A stretch of 39,455 bases of DNA from Prevotellaceae bacterium UBA4301 (GCA_002395775.1 DGUV01000020.1:17324-56778), one strand, 5' to 3'. Positions 8,597-18,210 are shown, numbered from the stretch's first letter. Notes: generated by a model not told the origin, from the letters alone. Numbers and translations: made by a program.

Positions 8597-10156
8597 ATGC
8601 GAATTACATTCCTCTTCATCATGTTGTGCCTTTGCGCACCACGAATGAAAGCCCAGCCAATCACCGCTGGTGAACAAACGAGAGTGGAAACTATCTATGG
8701 CCCCATCGAAGGCTATCTGGACGGAACTATATACACCTTCAAAGGTATTCCTTATGCCAAGGCAGAGCGATTCATGCCCCCGCAAAAGCCCGACCACTTC
8801 ACGAAACTACGCCAATGCAAAGTCTATGGGCCGCAGGCTCCACAAGGGGAGTCGTTGCGCTGGAATGATCGTAACAGCCAGACGGACTATGGGTTTGGCA
8901 ACCAATTCGTTGTAGAACCTATGGACGAAAAAGGATGTCTGGTGCTAAATGTATGGACGCCCGGTCTTGGTAATAAAAAACAACGTCCCGTCTTCGTATG
9001 GATTCATGGTGGAGGATATGCCGGCGGTTCAGGCCACGACCTACCCTGCTACGAAGGACGAGGACTGGCCGAAGCGGGCGACATCGTTGTCGTTAACCTC
9101 AATCACCGACTGAACATTCTGGGTTACATCAACCTAACAAGCCTTGGAGGCAAATATAAGAACTCAGTCAACCTTGGTATGCAAGACATAGTGAAAGCAC
9201 TTGAGTGGATACATGACAACATCAGCCGCTTTGGCGGCGACCCTAATAATGTGACCATCGGCGGTCAATCAGGCGGAGGCGGAAAAGTTTCGACCTTGCT
9301 GGCCATGCCCAGTGCAAAAGGACTGTTTCAGAGAGCCATCGTACAGAGCGGCTCCACTCTTCGTCAAGCCGATGCTGAGAGTACAAGCCGATTTAGCATT
9401 GCCCTGACGGAAGAATTGGGCCTGACAGCCAATGGTGACGCAGACTTCAATGAGTTCTCCTACGAAGAGCTAAACGCTGCCGCCGGACGTCTGGCACGCA
9501 AAGGTATCCGTGGAGGTTTCTCGCCCGTCGTAGATGGCAACATACTGCCTCAGCATCCCTTTGCCCCTGCATCCGAGGTTTCACGCGACATCCCCATGCT
9601 CATTGGCACAGACTTCAACGAATTCACCTTCGACATCAGTCACGAAATGACCAACGAGGAAGCTGAATCCACTGTCAAGAAACGCATGGGTGACGAACGA
9701 GGTGCCAAATTCATAGAAGCATTCCGCAGAGCCTATCCGAAGGCCGAACCCAAGGAGATGACATATGTCGATACGGGTTTCCGCGCCAGTGCTGTACAGC
9801 AAGCGGCTGCAAAGAGTGCACAAGGCGGAGCACCTGCCTACCTCTATCTTTTTACCTGGAAACCAGAAAGTAATGCACTTGGCGCATCGCATGGTATGGA
9901 ATTGCCCTTCATGCTCCACAACGTCAGTCTGCAACGCGAAATGACCGGTGCTTCGAAAAAAGCATACAAATTTGAGAAACTCATCAGCAACATATGGCTA
10001 TCGTTCATCAAAACGGGTAATCCTAATACGAAAGGGTTGCCCAAATGGGAACCCTATGACGAAGAGAATGGTGTGACTATGATACTCGACAACACATGCC
10101 AACCTCTGAAGCATCACGACAAAGAGCTCATGGAGCTGAGCCGTCCCATGTGGTAA
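8597..10156 (+). CDS. Secreted type-B carboxylesterase, copy 1
   Basis: 519 residues with a signal peptide ending near AQ at residue 20. It is an alpha/beta hydrolase of the carboxylesterase type-B family: oxyanion motif HGGG at 137-140, nucleophile Ser225 in GGQSGGGG, Glu342 in TDFNEF and His432 in ASHGMELPF form a complete triad. In a polysaccharide operon such enzymes are expected to remove acetyl or feruloyl groups; the true substrate is not shown by the sequence. It sits between the GH53 gene and a second, clearly related esterase, suggesting an old tandem duplication. Confidence 0.88.
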   Translation: MRITFLFIMLCLCAPRMKAQPITAGEQTRVETIYGPIEGYLDGTIYTFKGIPYAKAERFMPPQKPDHFTKLRQCKVYGPQAPQGESLRWNDRNSQTDYGFGNQFVVEPMDEKGCLVLNVWTPGLGNKKQRPVFVWIHGGGYAGGSGHDLPCYEGRGLAEAGDIVVVNLNHRLNILGYINLTSLGGKYKNSVNLGMQDIVKALEWIHDNISRFGGDPNNVTIGGQSGGGGKVSTLLAMPSAKGLFQRAIVQSGSTLRQADAESTSRFSIALTEELGLTANGDADFNEFSYEELNAAAGRLARKGIRGGFSPVVDGNILPQHPFAPASEVSRDIPMLIGTDFNEFTFDISHEMTNEEAESTVKKRMGDERGAKFIEAFRRAYPKAEPKEMTYVDTGFRASAVQQAAAKSAQGGAPAYLYLFTWKPESNALGASHGMELPFMLHNVSLQREMTGASKKAYKFEKLISNIWLSFIKTGNPNTKGLPKWEPYDEENGVTMILDNTCQPLKHHDKELMELSRPMW

Positions 10157-10173
10157 CATAATTCCTATTTGAC

Positions 10174-11613
10174 ATGAATAAAACATCCTTCTTCTGCAAA
10201 CTTTGTATCTGCATGCTGACATGCATACCCATGCGGATGAATGCACAAGTTTTCGACAGTTCCACAAAAGCCACCACTGCCCAAACGCAATATGGAAAAG
10301 TAGCCGGATACATTGAGCGAGGAGTGTTCACATACAAAGGCATTCCTTACGCCCAAGCCGAACGGTTCTTGCCAGCCAAAGCACCAAAAGCCTGGAGTGA
10401 CATACGCTCGTGCCGCCACTGGGGACCAGTGTGCCCGCAAGCCAAAAACAACGGGTGGAGGAACGACCAAACTGCATTTTTCTATCAATGGAACGATGGC
10501 TTTCAGAGTGAGGATTGCCTACGACTGAACATCTGGACCAAAGGCCTCAACGATGGTAAGAAACGGCCAGTCCTTTTCTGGCTACATGGCGGTGGCTACA
10601 CATCTGGAAATGGACAAGAACATCCTGGATATGACGGACGCAATCTGGCTGACAAGGGCGATGTCGTAGTAGTAACCATCAATCACCGGCTCAACGTCTT
10701 AGGCTTTCTCGACCTCTCTGCATTTGGAGAGAAATACAAGGAATCGGCAAACGTAGGCATGACCGACATCGTGGCTGCCCTGCGCTGGGTGCGCGATAGC
10801 ATCTCCAACTTTGGAGGTGACCCCAATTGCGTGACCATATTTGGTCAATCAGGTGGCGGAGGCAAAGTTTCCACTCTCTTGTGCATGCCCTCGGCCCAAG
10901 GCTTATTCCACCGAGCTATGATTATGAGTGGCTCCTTCTTAGGCAGCACTCCACAAAAAGAAGCCCGTGAGGTGGGACAATTGACGGCTTGGTATCTCGG
11001 TCTCACCAGCGAAACCATCGACAGCATTCAACACGTGCCTTACGACCGTCTACTCGAAGCCTCAAACAAAGCCTTCCGAGAGGTGAGTCGCATGCATCAG
11101 GAAAAGAAGATGGGGCATGGCATACGCTTGGGATGGGGTCCTGTCAACGACGGCTACATCATGCCTGGAATTTTCGAAAATGGCAGTGAGCGTATCTCCA
11201 AAGACATTCCCTTGCTCATCGGCTCTACACTTAACGAGTTCTCCACCCCGAACAAGGACCAGATGGTGCGTCCCGCAGTCATTCAGCAGGCTACCATCCG
11301 AAGCAAAGACGCAGCTCCAGTTTATGTTTACCTATCTGGTTATCAAGTACCTACATTGGACGGAAACAACCATGCCTGTCACAATTCTGATATACCCTTT
11401 TTCTTCAACAATGTACTCAAGAGCGCCAGCATGACCGGCGCCACGAAAGAAGGCATGGCTCTGGGCGATAAAATGAGTAGTGTGCTCATCAACTTTGCCA
11501 GAACGGGCAACCCAAACGCGAAGGGGCTACCCACATGGAAGCCCTTCTCCCCAGACGACCATGCTACAATGTATTTCGACGCTCCCAAATGTAAAATGAC
11601 TTATAAACAATAA
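10174..11613 (+). CDS. Secreted type-B carboxylesterase, copy 2
   Basis: 479 residues, a paralogue of the gene before it (shared TYKGIPYAQAERF-like start, NHRLNVLGF, FGGDPN, GQSGGGGKVSTLL). Signal peptide about residues 1-24. HGGG at 138-141, Ser226, Glu355 in STLNEF and His403 in ACHNSDIPFF complete the triad. The segment between Glu355 and the APVYVYL strand is about 26 residues, against about 70 in copy 1, so roughly 44 residues near the active site are missing in frame. That should open or reshape the substrate pocket. It begins 17 bases after copy 1 and ends 5 bases before the GH51-GH43 gene. Confidence 0.87.
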   Translation: MNKTSFFCKLCICMLTCIPMRMNAQVFDSSTKATTAQTQYGKVAGYIERGVFTYKGIPYAQAERFLPAKAPKAWSDIRSCRHWGPVCPQAKNNGWRNDQTAFFYQWNDGFQSEDCLRLNIWTKGLNDGKKRPVLFWLHGGGYTSGNGQEHPGYDGRNLADKGDVVVVTINHRLNVLGFLDLSAFGEKYKESANVGMTDIVAALRWVRDSISNFGGDPNCVTIFGQSGGGGKVSTLLCMPSAQGLFHRAMIMSGSFLGSTPQKEAREVGQLTAWYLGLTSETIDSIQHVPYDRLLEASNKAFREVSRMHQEKKMGHGIRLGWGPVNDGYIMPGIFENGSERISKDIPLLIGSTLNEFSTPNKDQMVRPAVIQQATIRSKDAAPVYVYLSGYQVPTLDGNNHACHNSDIPFFFNNVLKSASMTGATKEGMALGDKMSSVLINFARTGNPNAKGLPTWKPFSPDDHATMYFDAPKCKMTYKQ

Positions 11614-11618
11614 AAAGA

Positions 11619-14600
11619 ATGAAAAGGAATCTTCTCTCATCACTTCTCTTGGCTTTTGCCTTCAACGTAGTGGCTCAAGAGAGCCCCATCACAATCGACC
11701 TCGGACAACGAGGTGCAACGGTATCACCCAACCTCTATGGCATCTTCTTTGAAGAAATCAACCACGCCGGTGACGGAGGTCTGTATGCCGAACTCGTCCA
11801 GAATCGCGGTTTCGAGGAGCATGTGCAGCCTTCAAGCATGACCCATGAAAACGGACGGGCACAAGCCATTGACAGTCCAAATTATGAGCACCGCAACAAC
11901 CGCAAGTGGAATATCCCCTGGAACATAGAACAAAAGAAAATGTTGGGATGGAAAGTCACTGGAGAGGGTGCTACTGTAAAAGGCGAAGTGGTGGAGGTCA
12001 AAAAACCGCTTCACAAAAACACTCCTCACGCCATGCAACTCAGAATCACGAAAGTGAACAAGGGAGGGAAAGCCCTGCTTACCAACTCCGGCTACTGGGG
12101 CATGGGACTTAAGCGCGGCGAACGCTACGACCTGCGATTCTACGTTCAGAGTGCCAACTTTAAGGGCGACATTGTGGCCCGTATCAGCAATAGCGAGGAT
12201 GGCGCATCACTGGGTGAAATCACCTTCCGAAACAAGAGTCTGAAAGACTGGACCGAACTGACAGGAACCTTTACCAGCTCGGGCACCGCCCCTAAGGGCC
12301 AACTCAGCATTGAGTTCGGGAGCAAGGGTACGGTGTTAGTCGATTATGTGTCACTCTTCCCAAGAAACACCTTCAAAGGTCGCAAGAACGGACAGCGGGC
12401 CGATGTGGCACAGATGCTGGTCGATATGCACCCCCGTTTCATGCGCTGGCCAGGTGGATGTATCGTGGAGGGAGCCACATACGAGAACCGCGTAAAATGG
12501 AAGGAAACGCTGGGCGACCCCATGACACGCCGTGGCGAATGGGATGTTTGGGGCTATCGCGCCACATGGGGTATGGGCTACCATGAATTTCTTCAGTTCT
12601 GCGAAGACCTGCAGATGGACGCCATGTTTGTCAACAACGCCGGCATGTCATGCTCCGTCCGCAATGGCGACTTTGTGAGCAGCGACGAAGACATGGAGGC
12701 CGTGGTTCAGGATTTCCGCGATGCCATCGACTATGCGTTGGCCGACCCTGCTACAAACCCATGGGCTAAGCTCCGTGCCGAAGCAGGTCATCCTCGCCCC
12801 TTCCCGCTGAAGTATGTCGAAATCGGCAACGAGAACGTGGGACCGGAATACGTGAAACACTTCAACTACATCTTTAATAAACTGAAGGCCGAATACCCAC
12901 AAATCATCTTCATCAACACACTCGGCCACACCGATCCACTGCTGCAGCAGATTCCCGGCAAGTACATGGTTGACCCCCACTGGTATCGCAGCCCCGATTT
13001 CTTCTTCAACAACAACCACCTCTTCGACCACGCTCCGCGCACCCACGAAATCTACGTCGGTGAGTATGCCTGCAACATGGGCGTCGGGGCCGGCAATCTG
13101 TTGGCAGCACTGAGCGAGGCAGCCTTCATCATGGGCATGGAACGCAACAGTGACGTGGTGAAGATGTCGTCCTACGCTCCCCTGTTCGAAAACGAGAACC
13201 ACCGCGACTGGCCCACCAACCTCATACACATCAATAGTTCGCAGGTCTTTGGCCGCGCCTCCTACTATGTGCAGCAAATGATGGCTGAGAACCGTCCCAC
13301 TTACAACGTCTTTGTAAGTGAGCCTACCACGGTCAGCGAAGAGCAGGCGTTTGCCCCGGGGGGCGTTGGTCTTGGAAGCTATGCGACACAATGCGAGTTC
13401 AAGGACATTAACCTGACAACAGCCGAAGGCAACCTCTCCCTTGCCCCCAGCCAGTTTGCTACCAAGCGCGGACAGTGGGATGTGGAACAGGGCATCCTCC
13501 GTCAGACTTCTAACCAAACTCTCACTCTCGCCCAACTGCCAGACTTCAAGGGCGACGCCTACACACTCGAACTGAAAGCCAGAAAGACGGGTGGCAACGA
13601 AGGATTCTTCATTTCCTATGGACTTGACGAGAACGGGCGCAACGGATATGTTGCCAACATTGCAGGATGGAACAACCAGACCACGGCCTTCCAACCCATC
13701 GTGCGCGGACGTACTAACGACGTTCTAGGACGCAGGGCACAGCAAACCGTAGAGACAGGACACTGGTACAACATCAAACTGGAAGTCACACCTAAGGAGG
13801 CCATCCTCTACGTCAATGGTCAACGCATTACCTCCGCACGCCCCTTGACGTCTACGCGACACTTCTGCCAAACAGGCTATGACGAACAGACAGGTGAACT
13901 CGTCATCAAGGTGGTGAACGGCACAGACAAACCCTACCACCGGACTTTCTCCATTAAGGGTGCCAACACCGTCGCGCCTACCGGCCGCGTCATCACGCTT
14001 TCTGGCGATGTCAACGACGAAAACACCTTCGAGCAGCCCACCAAACTCTCTCCCAAGACCTCGCTCTTTGGAAAATTCGACAAAGAGTTTGACTACGAAT
14101 TCGAACCCATGTCGCTGACCATCATGCGCGTAAAAACCAGCGTCCCGCAGCGTGGCCGATGGGGATTCGACCCTCGTCATCCCGACGTCCATGACCCCGT
14201 AATGGCAAAGGGCGAAGATGGACGCTACTACATCTTCTCAACGGGCATGGGCGTAGGCGTAATGTCCAGTGCAGACATGCAGGAATGGAAACACGAATCC
14301 TCCGTACTCAATCCCATCCCCCAGTGGGCCATCGACTCAGTGCGCGGTTATCGCGGCCACACCTGGGCTCCCGACATCAGTCACCACAATGGTCTGTGGC
14401 ATCTCTACTATTCCTGCTCCACCTTCGGCAAGAACGGAAGTGCCATCGGTCATGCCGTAAACAAGACTCTCGACCCCCGCTCGCCAGAATTCAAATGGGA
14501 GGACCGCGGCATGGTCATCGCCTCTCACCGCCGAATTGACGATTTCAACGCCATCGACCCCAATCTCGTGGTTGACGGTAAGGGGCAACCCTACCTCACA

Positions 14601-15131
14601 TTCGGCTCCTTCTGGGATGGCATCCAGATGGTGAAACTCTCCAAAAAAGACTTCCAGACCCCCGAGGGACGCCCCTTCACCATCTCGCGCCGCGTGGGCA
14701 GGAAACTTACCATGCAGGAACTCAACGACGTCCGTAACTGGACTGTTGAGGGCGGCGACACCATCGAAGCAGGAGAGAATGCCGTTGAAGCCCCCTTCAT
14801 CTATCGGCGCGGCAAGTATTACTATCTCTTTGTCAGCTTCGACTACTGCTGTCGCGGAGCCGGTTCTACCTACAACACCGTTTATGGTCGTTCCGAGAAC
14901 ATCACAGGCCCCTACATCGACCAAAAGGGACGCCCTATGGAGAAGGGTGGCGGCATACGTCTTTATGGCCCCGATGACCAGAATTTCGGCATAGGCCATT
15001 GCGCTGTCTATGACTTCGATGGGCAACCCTATTTTGTGGCACATGCCTATGAGAAAGCCCAAAACGGACGCGCCAAGCTCTTTGTTCGACCGCTCAAGTT
15101 CGACAAAGATGGCTGGATTGTGACCGAATAA
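11619..15131 (+). CDS. GH51 arabinofuranosidase fused to GH43 arabinanase
   Basis: 1170 residues with a signal peptide (about 1-20). Residues 25-580 plus a later beta domain are a GH51 alpha-L-arabinofuranosidase: LYGIFFEEINHAGDGGLYAE near 39-59, RWPGG near 276, acid/base Glu405 in EIGNENVG and nucleophile Glu482 in VGEYAC. Residues about 610-745 look like a laminin-G/CBM66-like sandwich inserted before the end of the GH51 C-terminal domain (about 750-840). Residues 848-1170 are a GH43 arabinan endo-1,5-alpha-arabinanase-like domain with base Asp859 (VHDPV), Asp980 (AIDPNLV) and acid Glu1057 (VEAPFIY), followed by FVSFDYCCRG. The enzyme should both remove arabinose branches and cut the arabinan backbone. 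It is the last gene of the operon and is followed by a strong terminator. Confidence 0.9.
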   Translation: MKRNLLSSLLLAFAFNVVAQESPITIDLGQRGATVSPNLYGIFFEEINHAGDGGLYAELVQNRGFEEHVQPSSMTHENGRAQAIDSPNYEHRNNRKWNIPWNIEQKKMLGWKVTGEGATVKGEVVEVKKPLHKNTPHAMQLRITKVNKGGKALLTNSGYWGMGLKRGERYDLRFYVQSANFKGDIVARISNSEDGASLGEITFRNKSLKDWTELTGTFTSSGTAPKGQLSIEFGSKGTVLVDYVSLFPRNTFKGRKNGQRADVAQMLVDMHPRFMRWPGGCIVEGATYENRVKWKETLGDPMTRRGEWDVWGYRATWGMGYHEFLQFCEDLQMDAMFVNNAGMSCSVRNGDFVSSDEDMEAVVQDFRDAIDYALADPATNPWAKLRAEAGHPRPFPLKYVEIGNENVGPEYVKHFNYIFNKLKAEYPQIIFINTLGHTDPLLQQIPGKYMVDPHWYRSPDFFFNNNHLFDHAPRTHEIYVGEYACNMGVGAGNLLAALSEAAFIMGMERNSDVVKMSSYAPLFENENHRDWPTNLIHINSSQVFGRASYYVQQMMAENRPTYNVFVSEPTTVSEEQAFAPGGVGLGSYATQCEFKDINLTTAEGNLSLAPSQFATKRGQWDVEQGILRQTSNQTLTLAQLPDFKGDAYTLELKARKTGGNEGFFISYGLDENGRNGYVANIAGWNNQTTAFQPIVRGRTNDVLGRRAQQTVETGHWYNIKLEVTPKEAILYVNGQRITSARPLTSTRHFCQTGYDEQTGELVIKVVNGTDKPYHRTFSIKGANTVAPTGRVITLSGDVNDENTFEQPTKLSPKTSLFGKFDKEFDYEFEPMSLTIMRVKTSVPQRGRWGFDPRHPDVHDPVMAKGEDGRYYIFSTGMGVGVMSSADMQEWKHESSVLNPIPQWAIDSVRGYRGHTWAPDISHHNGLWHLYYSCSTFGKNGSAIGHAVNKTLDPRSPEFKWEDRGMVIASHRRIDDFNAIDPNLVVDGKGQPYLTFGSFWDGIQMVKLSKKDFQTPEGRPFTISRRVGRKLTMQELNDVRNWTVEGGDTIEAGENAVEAPFIYRRGKYYYLFVSFDYCCRGAGSTYNTVYGRSENITGPYIDQKGRPMEKGGGIRLYGPDDQNFGIGHCAVYDFDGQPYFVAHAYEKAQNGRAKLFVRPLKFDKDGWIVTE

Positions 15132-15151
15132 GTCGAAAAAATCATCCTATA

Positions 15152-15196
15152 AGCCCCCTCTCTTGTCACGATATGACGAGGGAGGGGCTTTTTATT
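15152..15196 (+). terminator. Rho-independent terminator of the pectin side-chain operon
   Basis: AGCCCCCTC at 15152-15160 pairs with GAGGGAGGGGCT near 15178-15189, with an inner TGTCA/TGAC extension, and is followed by a T-rich tract. It separates the carbohydrate operon from the acyl-CoA ligase gene. Confidence 0.85.
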
Positions 15197-15206
15197 GCAC
15201 AAAAGT

Positions 15207-15238
15207 TTTGGTTATGTGCGAACTTTGTTGTAACTTTG
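15207..15238 (+). promoter_or_regulatory. Promoter of the acyl-CoA ligase gene
   Basis: TTTG at 15207-15210, 20 bases, then TAACTTTG at 15231-15238: a canonical Bacteroidetes promoter. The leader before ATG 15271 is about 28 bases. Confidence 0.8.
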
Positions 15239-15270
15239 CACAGATTTAACAAAAACGAGCAAAAAAGACT

Positions 15271-16956
15271 ATGACAAACCAAGCACAGACTGCAGGAAGT
15301 TTCAATCAATTCATATTCGACGCCATCCAGCAATACTGGGACTGCGACTCCATGTCCGACTACGGCGTCTCCACACTCCAGTACAAGGATGTAGCCCGTA
15401 TCATCGAGAAGTTGCACATCCTCTTTGAGCACAGCGGTGTGAAGCCCGGCGACAAGGTGGCCCTCTGCGGCAAGAACCAGAGCCGGTGGGGCGCAGCCTT
15501 CTTCGCCATCACCACTTATGGCGCAGTGGCAGTGCCCATCCTCCACGAGTTCCATCCAGCGCAAATCCACGATATTGTCAACCACTCTGACACCAAGCTT
15601 CTCTTCATCGAAGATAAAATTTACGAGAACATCGATGCAAGTCAAATGCCCGCTCTCGAGGGTATCCTTTCAATCATCGACTACCACCTTTTTGTCAGTC
15701 GCAGCGAGCAACTCACCTTCGCCCGCGAGAACCTCAACCGCCTCTTTGGCGAGAAGTTCCCCATGAACTTCCGTAAGCACCACATCCGTCCCTACTATCA
15801 GGATAGCCCCGATGAGATGGCCATCATCAATTACACCAGTGGCTCCACGGGCAACTCCAAGGGTGTCATGATTCCCTACCGCGCCCTATGGAGCAACCGC
15901 ATGTTTGCCGAGGAGGTGCTGGGTAACGTCATCACCCACGGAAACCAGATGCTCTCCATGCTGCCGCTGGCCCACACCTACGGCATGGCCTACGACTACC
16001 TCTACGCCTTCACCAAGGGCATCCACATCTTCTTCCTCACCAAGCTGGCCAGCCCCACCGTCCTCATGAAAGCCCTGGCCGACATCAAGCCCTGCGTCAT
16101 CATAGTCGTCCCCCTCATCATCGAAAAAGTGGTGCGCAAGGCCGTCCTGCCCAAGATTCAGGACCCCAAGGTGCGACTGCTCATGATGACTCCCGTCATA
16201 GGCGACCGCATACGCCGCAAGATTTGCGACGGACTCACCAAAGCTCTGGGTGGCAACTTCTACGAGCTCATCATCGGTGGTTCTGCCCTGAACAAGGAAG
16301 TCGAGGATGTACTCCATGACATTGGTTTCCACTACACCGTTGGCTACGGAGCCACCGAGTGTTCCCCCATCCTGGCCTACAGCGACTGGCAGACCTTTGT
16401 CCCCGGCAGCTGCGGCCGTCCCGCCCCGCGCATGGAACTGCGCATCGACAGCAACGACCCACAGCACACCCCTGGCGAGATACTGGCTCGAGGCATGAAC
16501 GTCATGCTCGGCTACTACAAAAATGATGAACTCACAGCCGAGACACTCAAGGACGGCTGGTACCACACCGGCGACCTCGGTATCATGGACGCCCAACAGA
16601 ACGTCTTCATCAAGGGCCGTTCCAAGAACATGCTGCTCGGGGCAAACGGACAGAATGTCTATCCCGAGGAGATTGAAGACAAACTGGTAAGCCTGCCCCT
16701 CGTGGGCGAGTGCGTGGTCATCCAGAAGGGCGAGAAGTTCTACGGGCTCGTCTATCCCGACCCCGACAAGGTCAAGGAACTCGGACTCAGCCGCACCGAC
16801 CTCGAGGAAATCATGGAGCAAAACCGCAAGGACCTCAACCTCGTCATCCCCAACTACTGCTCCCTCTCCGGCATCCGACTCATGGACCAGGAGTTTGAGA
16901 AGACACCAAAGAAGAGCATCCGCCGCTTCAAGTACACCGACTACCCCATCGACTGA
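15271..16956 (+). CDS. Long-chain acyl-CoA ligase family protein
   Basis: 561 residues of the ANL (AMP-forming) adenylating superfamily. The P-loop-like motif YTSGSTGNSKG lies near residues 190-200, GYGATECSP near 360, the hinge motif GWYHTGDLG near 430, and the C-terminal lid with KGRSKNMLLGANGQNVYPEEIE follows. This is the usual signature of fatty-acid-CoA ligases, which activate fatty acids with ATP and CoA in the cytosol. The exact chain length or an aryl substrate cannot be excluded. The gene has its own promoter and is followed 26 bases later by the HD gene, probably in one transcript. Confidence 0.88.
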   Translation: MTNQAQTAGSFNQFIFDAIQQYWDCDSMSDYGVSTLQYKDVARIIEKLHILFEHSGVKPGDKVALCGKNQSRWGAAFFAITTYGAVAVPILHEFHPAQIHDIVNHSDTKLLFIEDKIYENIDASQMPALEGILSIIDYHLFVSRSEQLTFARENLNRLFGEKFPMNFRKHHIRPYYQDSPDEMAIINYTSGSTGNSKGVMIPYRALWSNRMFAEEVLGNVITHGNQMLSMLPLAHTYGMAYDYLYAFTKGIHIFFLTKLASPTVLMKALADIKPCVIIVVPLIIEKVVRKAVLPKIQDPKVRLLMMTPVIGDRIRRKICDGLTKALGGNFYELIIGGSALNKEVEDVLHDIGFHYTVGYGATECSPILAYSDWQTFVPGSCGRPAPRMELRIDSNDPQHTPGEILARGMNVMLGYYKNDELTAETLKDGWYHTGDLGIMDAQQNVFIKGRSKNMLLGANGQNVYPEEIEDKLVSLPLVGECVVIQKGEKFYGLVYPDPDKVKELGLSRTDLEEIMEQNRKDLNLVIPNYCSLSGIRLMDQEFEKTPKKSIRRFKYTDYPID

Positions 16957-16982
16957 CCTCCGCCAGGCGGGGTGAGAGTCCC

Positions 16983-17603
16983 ATGAACTCCGAATTGCAA
17001 GCCTACATCGAGGCCGAGATACTGCCTCGCTATGACCATTTCGACGCTGCCCACCAGCGCCCCCACGTGCTTATGGTCATCCGCGAGAGCATGGAACTTG
17101 CCACACAACTGCCCGTCAACCCCGACATGGTTTTCTGTATTGCCGCCTACCACGACGTAGGTCTCTCCGAGGGACGTGACACCCACCATGTGGCCTCTGC
17201 CCGCATCATCCGTTCCGACCAACGCCTGCGTCAGTGGTTCTCAGAGCAGCAAATCGAGGTCATGGCCGATGCCGCCGAGGACCACCGCGCCTCCGCCCGT
17301 CATGCCCCGCGCACCATCTATGGGCGCATCGTGGCGGAGGCCGACCGTTACATTCAGGCTGATGAGATCATACGTCGCACCATACAGTTTGGACTCGACC
17401 ACTACCCCGAGCTCCCCCGCGAGCAACATTTCCAACGCACCCTCCAGCACCTTCGCGAGAAATATGGCCGCACGGGCTACCTCCGCCTCTGGTTTCCTCA
17501 CTCGCCCAACGCAGAGCGACTTCAACAGTTGCGCCAAATCATCGACGACGAGACACAGGTGCGGGAGTTCTTCGACAAATTCTTTCCCCAAGGAAAAGAC
17601 TAA
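16983..17603 (+). CDS. HD-domain phosphohydrolase
   Basis: 206 residues, cytosolic. His28 (RPHVLMV), the His-Asp pair 57-58 (AYHDVG), and later EDHRAS and EADRYIQADEI form an HD metal-binding set. HD proteins of this short kind hydrolyse phosphate esters of nucleotides or related compounds; the substrate here is unknown. The last 4 bases overlap the last 4 bases of the convergent glycosylase gene, leaving no room for a terminator between them. Confidence 0.85.
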   Translation: MNSELQAYIEAEILPRYDHFDAAHQRPHVLMVIRESMELATQLPVNPDMVFCIAAYHDVGLSEGRDTHHVASARIIRSDQRLRQWFSEQQIEVMADAAEDHRASARHAPRTIYGRIVAEADRYIQADEIIRRTIQFGLDHYPELPREQHFQRTLQHLREKYGRTGYLRLWFPHSPNAERLQQLRQIIDDETQVREFFDKFFPQGKD

Positions 17604-18157
17604 AATAACCGTCTGTAATAGTCGGACTTACGTTCCAACCTCAGCGGATAGGCACGGCTCGTGCTGGGCATGCGCCACCAACGCAAGCGTCTTCCGAAAG
17701 CTTCGCCCTCAACATACTCGCCAATCTTTGGCATTGCAAATTCCAACTGCGATTGTAACTCCTCACTTGCTTTGCCCCCTGTGGTCACTACATCATGACA
17801 CAGAGGAAGTGAGGCCAGCAAACCACCGATGTCTGTAGCCTCCACAATTTGGAGATGGTCATCCGAAGCATTGTCACGCAATCGGCACACCCGGGTGGCC
17901 GTGTCAAAGAAAGCGAGGCCCTCACGTTCGGCAAAGCGAATAATACGGTCGCGGTCAAACCGTTTCTCCCCTTCCACTTCAAAATGGCGAGCATCTGCAT
18001 AGTGGATGAGTCCCATAACCCGCCAGAAGTCATTAATCCAGTTGGGATAAAAGAAGTCCATGCTCCAACGTTCTCGTGGAGGAGGAAAACTGCCCAGAAA
18101 TAAGATATGTCCGTTTGGGGGCAGAAAGGGCTGCAGTGGATGATTCTCGTAGGTCAT
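17600..18157 (-). CDS. Uracil-DNA glycosylase superfamily protein
   Basis: About 185 residues. The motif ILFLGSFPPP near residue 18, FFYPNWINDFWRVMG near 35-50, FFDTATRVCR near 83 and TTGGKAS near 125 fit the UDG superfamily. The pattern resembles the family-6-like or 'UDG family protein' group that removes uracil or hypoxanthine; substrate choice is not determined. I choose the ATG at 18157. A longer in-frame start at 18196 would lie upstream of the promoter boxes at 18166-18197, so it cannot be translated from that promoter. Confidence 0.8.
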   Translation of the reverse strand: MTYENHPLQPFLPPNGHILFLGSFPPPRERWSMDFFYPNWINDFWRVMGLIHYADARHFEVEGEKRFDRDRIIRFAEREGLAFFDTATRVCRLRDNASDDHLQIVEATDIGGLLASLPLCHDVVTTGGKASEELQSQLEFAMPKIGEYVEGEAFGRRLRWWRMPSTSRAYPLRLERKSDYYRRLF

Positions 18158-18165
18158 AGTGGATG

Positions 18166-18197
18166 CAAAGATACAACTAAATCGGCACACCCCCAAA
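18166..18197 (-). promoter_or_regulatory. Near-leaderless promoter of the glycosylase gene
   Basis: On the minus strand TTTG (plus 18194-18197) is followed after 20 bases by TATCTTTG (plus 18166-18173). Only 8 bases separate the -7 box from the ATG at 18157, so the transcript should start within about 4 bases of the start codon. Confidence 0.8.
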
Positions 18198-18210
18198 CGC
18201 CATGCTTCTT

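Noticed and set aside
12648..13694. Minus-strand open frame of 348 codons opposite the GH51-GH43 gene
   Set aside because: The plus strand carries catalytic motifs here; the antisense frame shows no recognisable domain or promoter.
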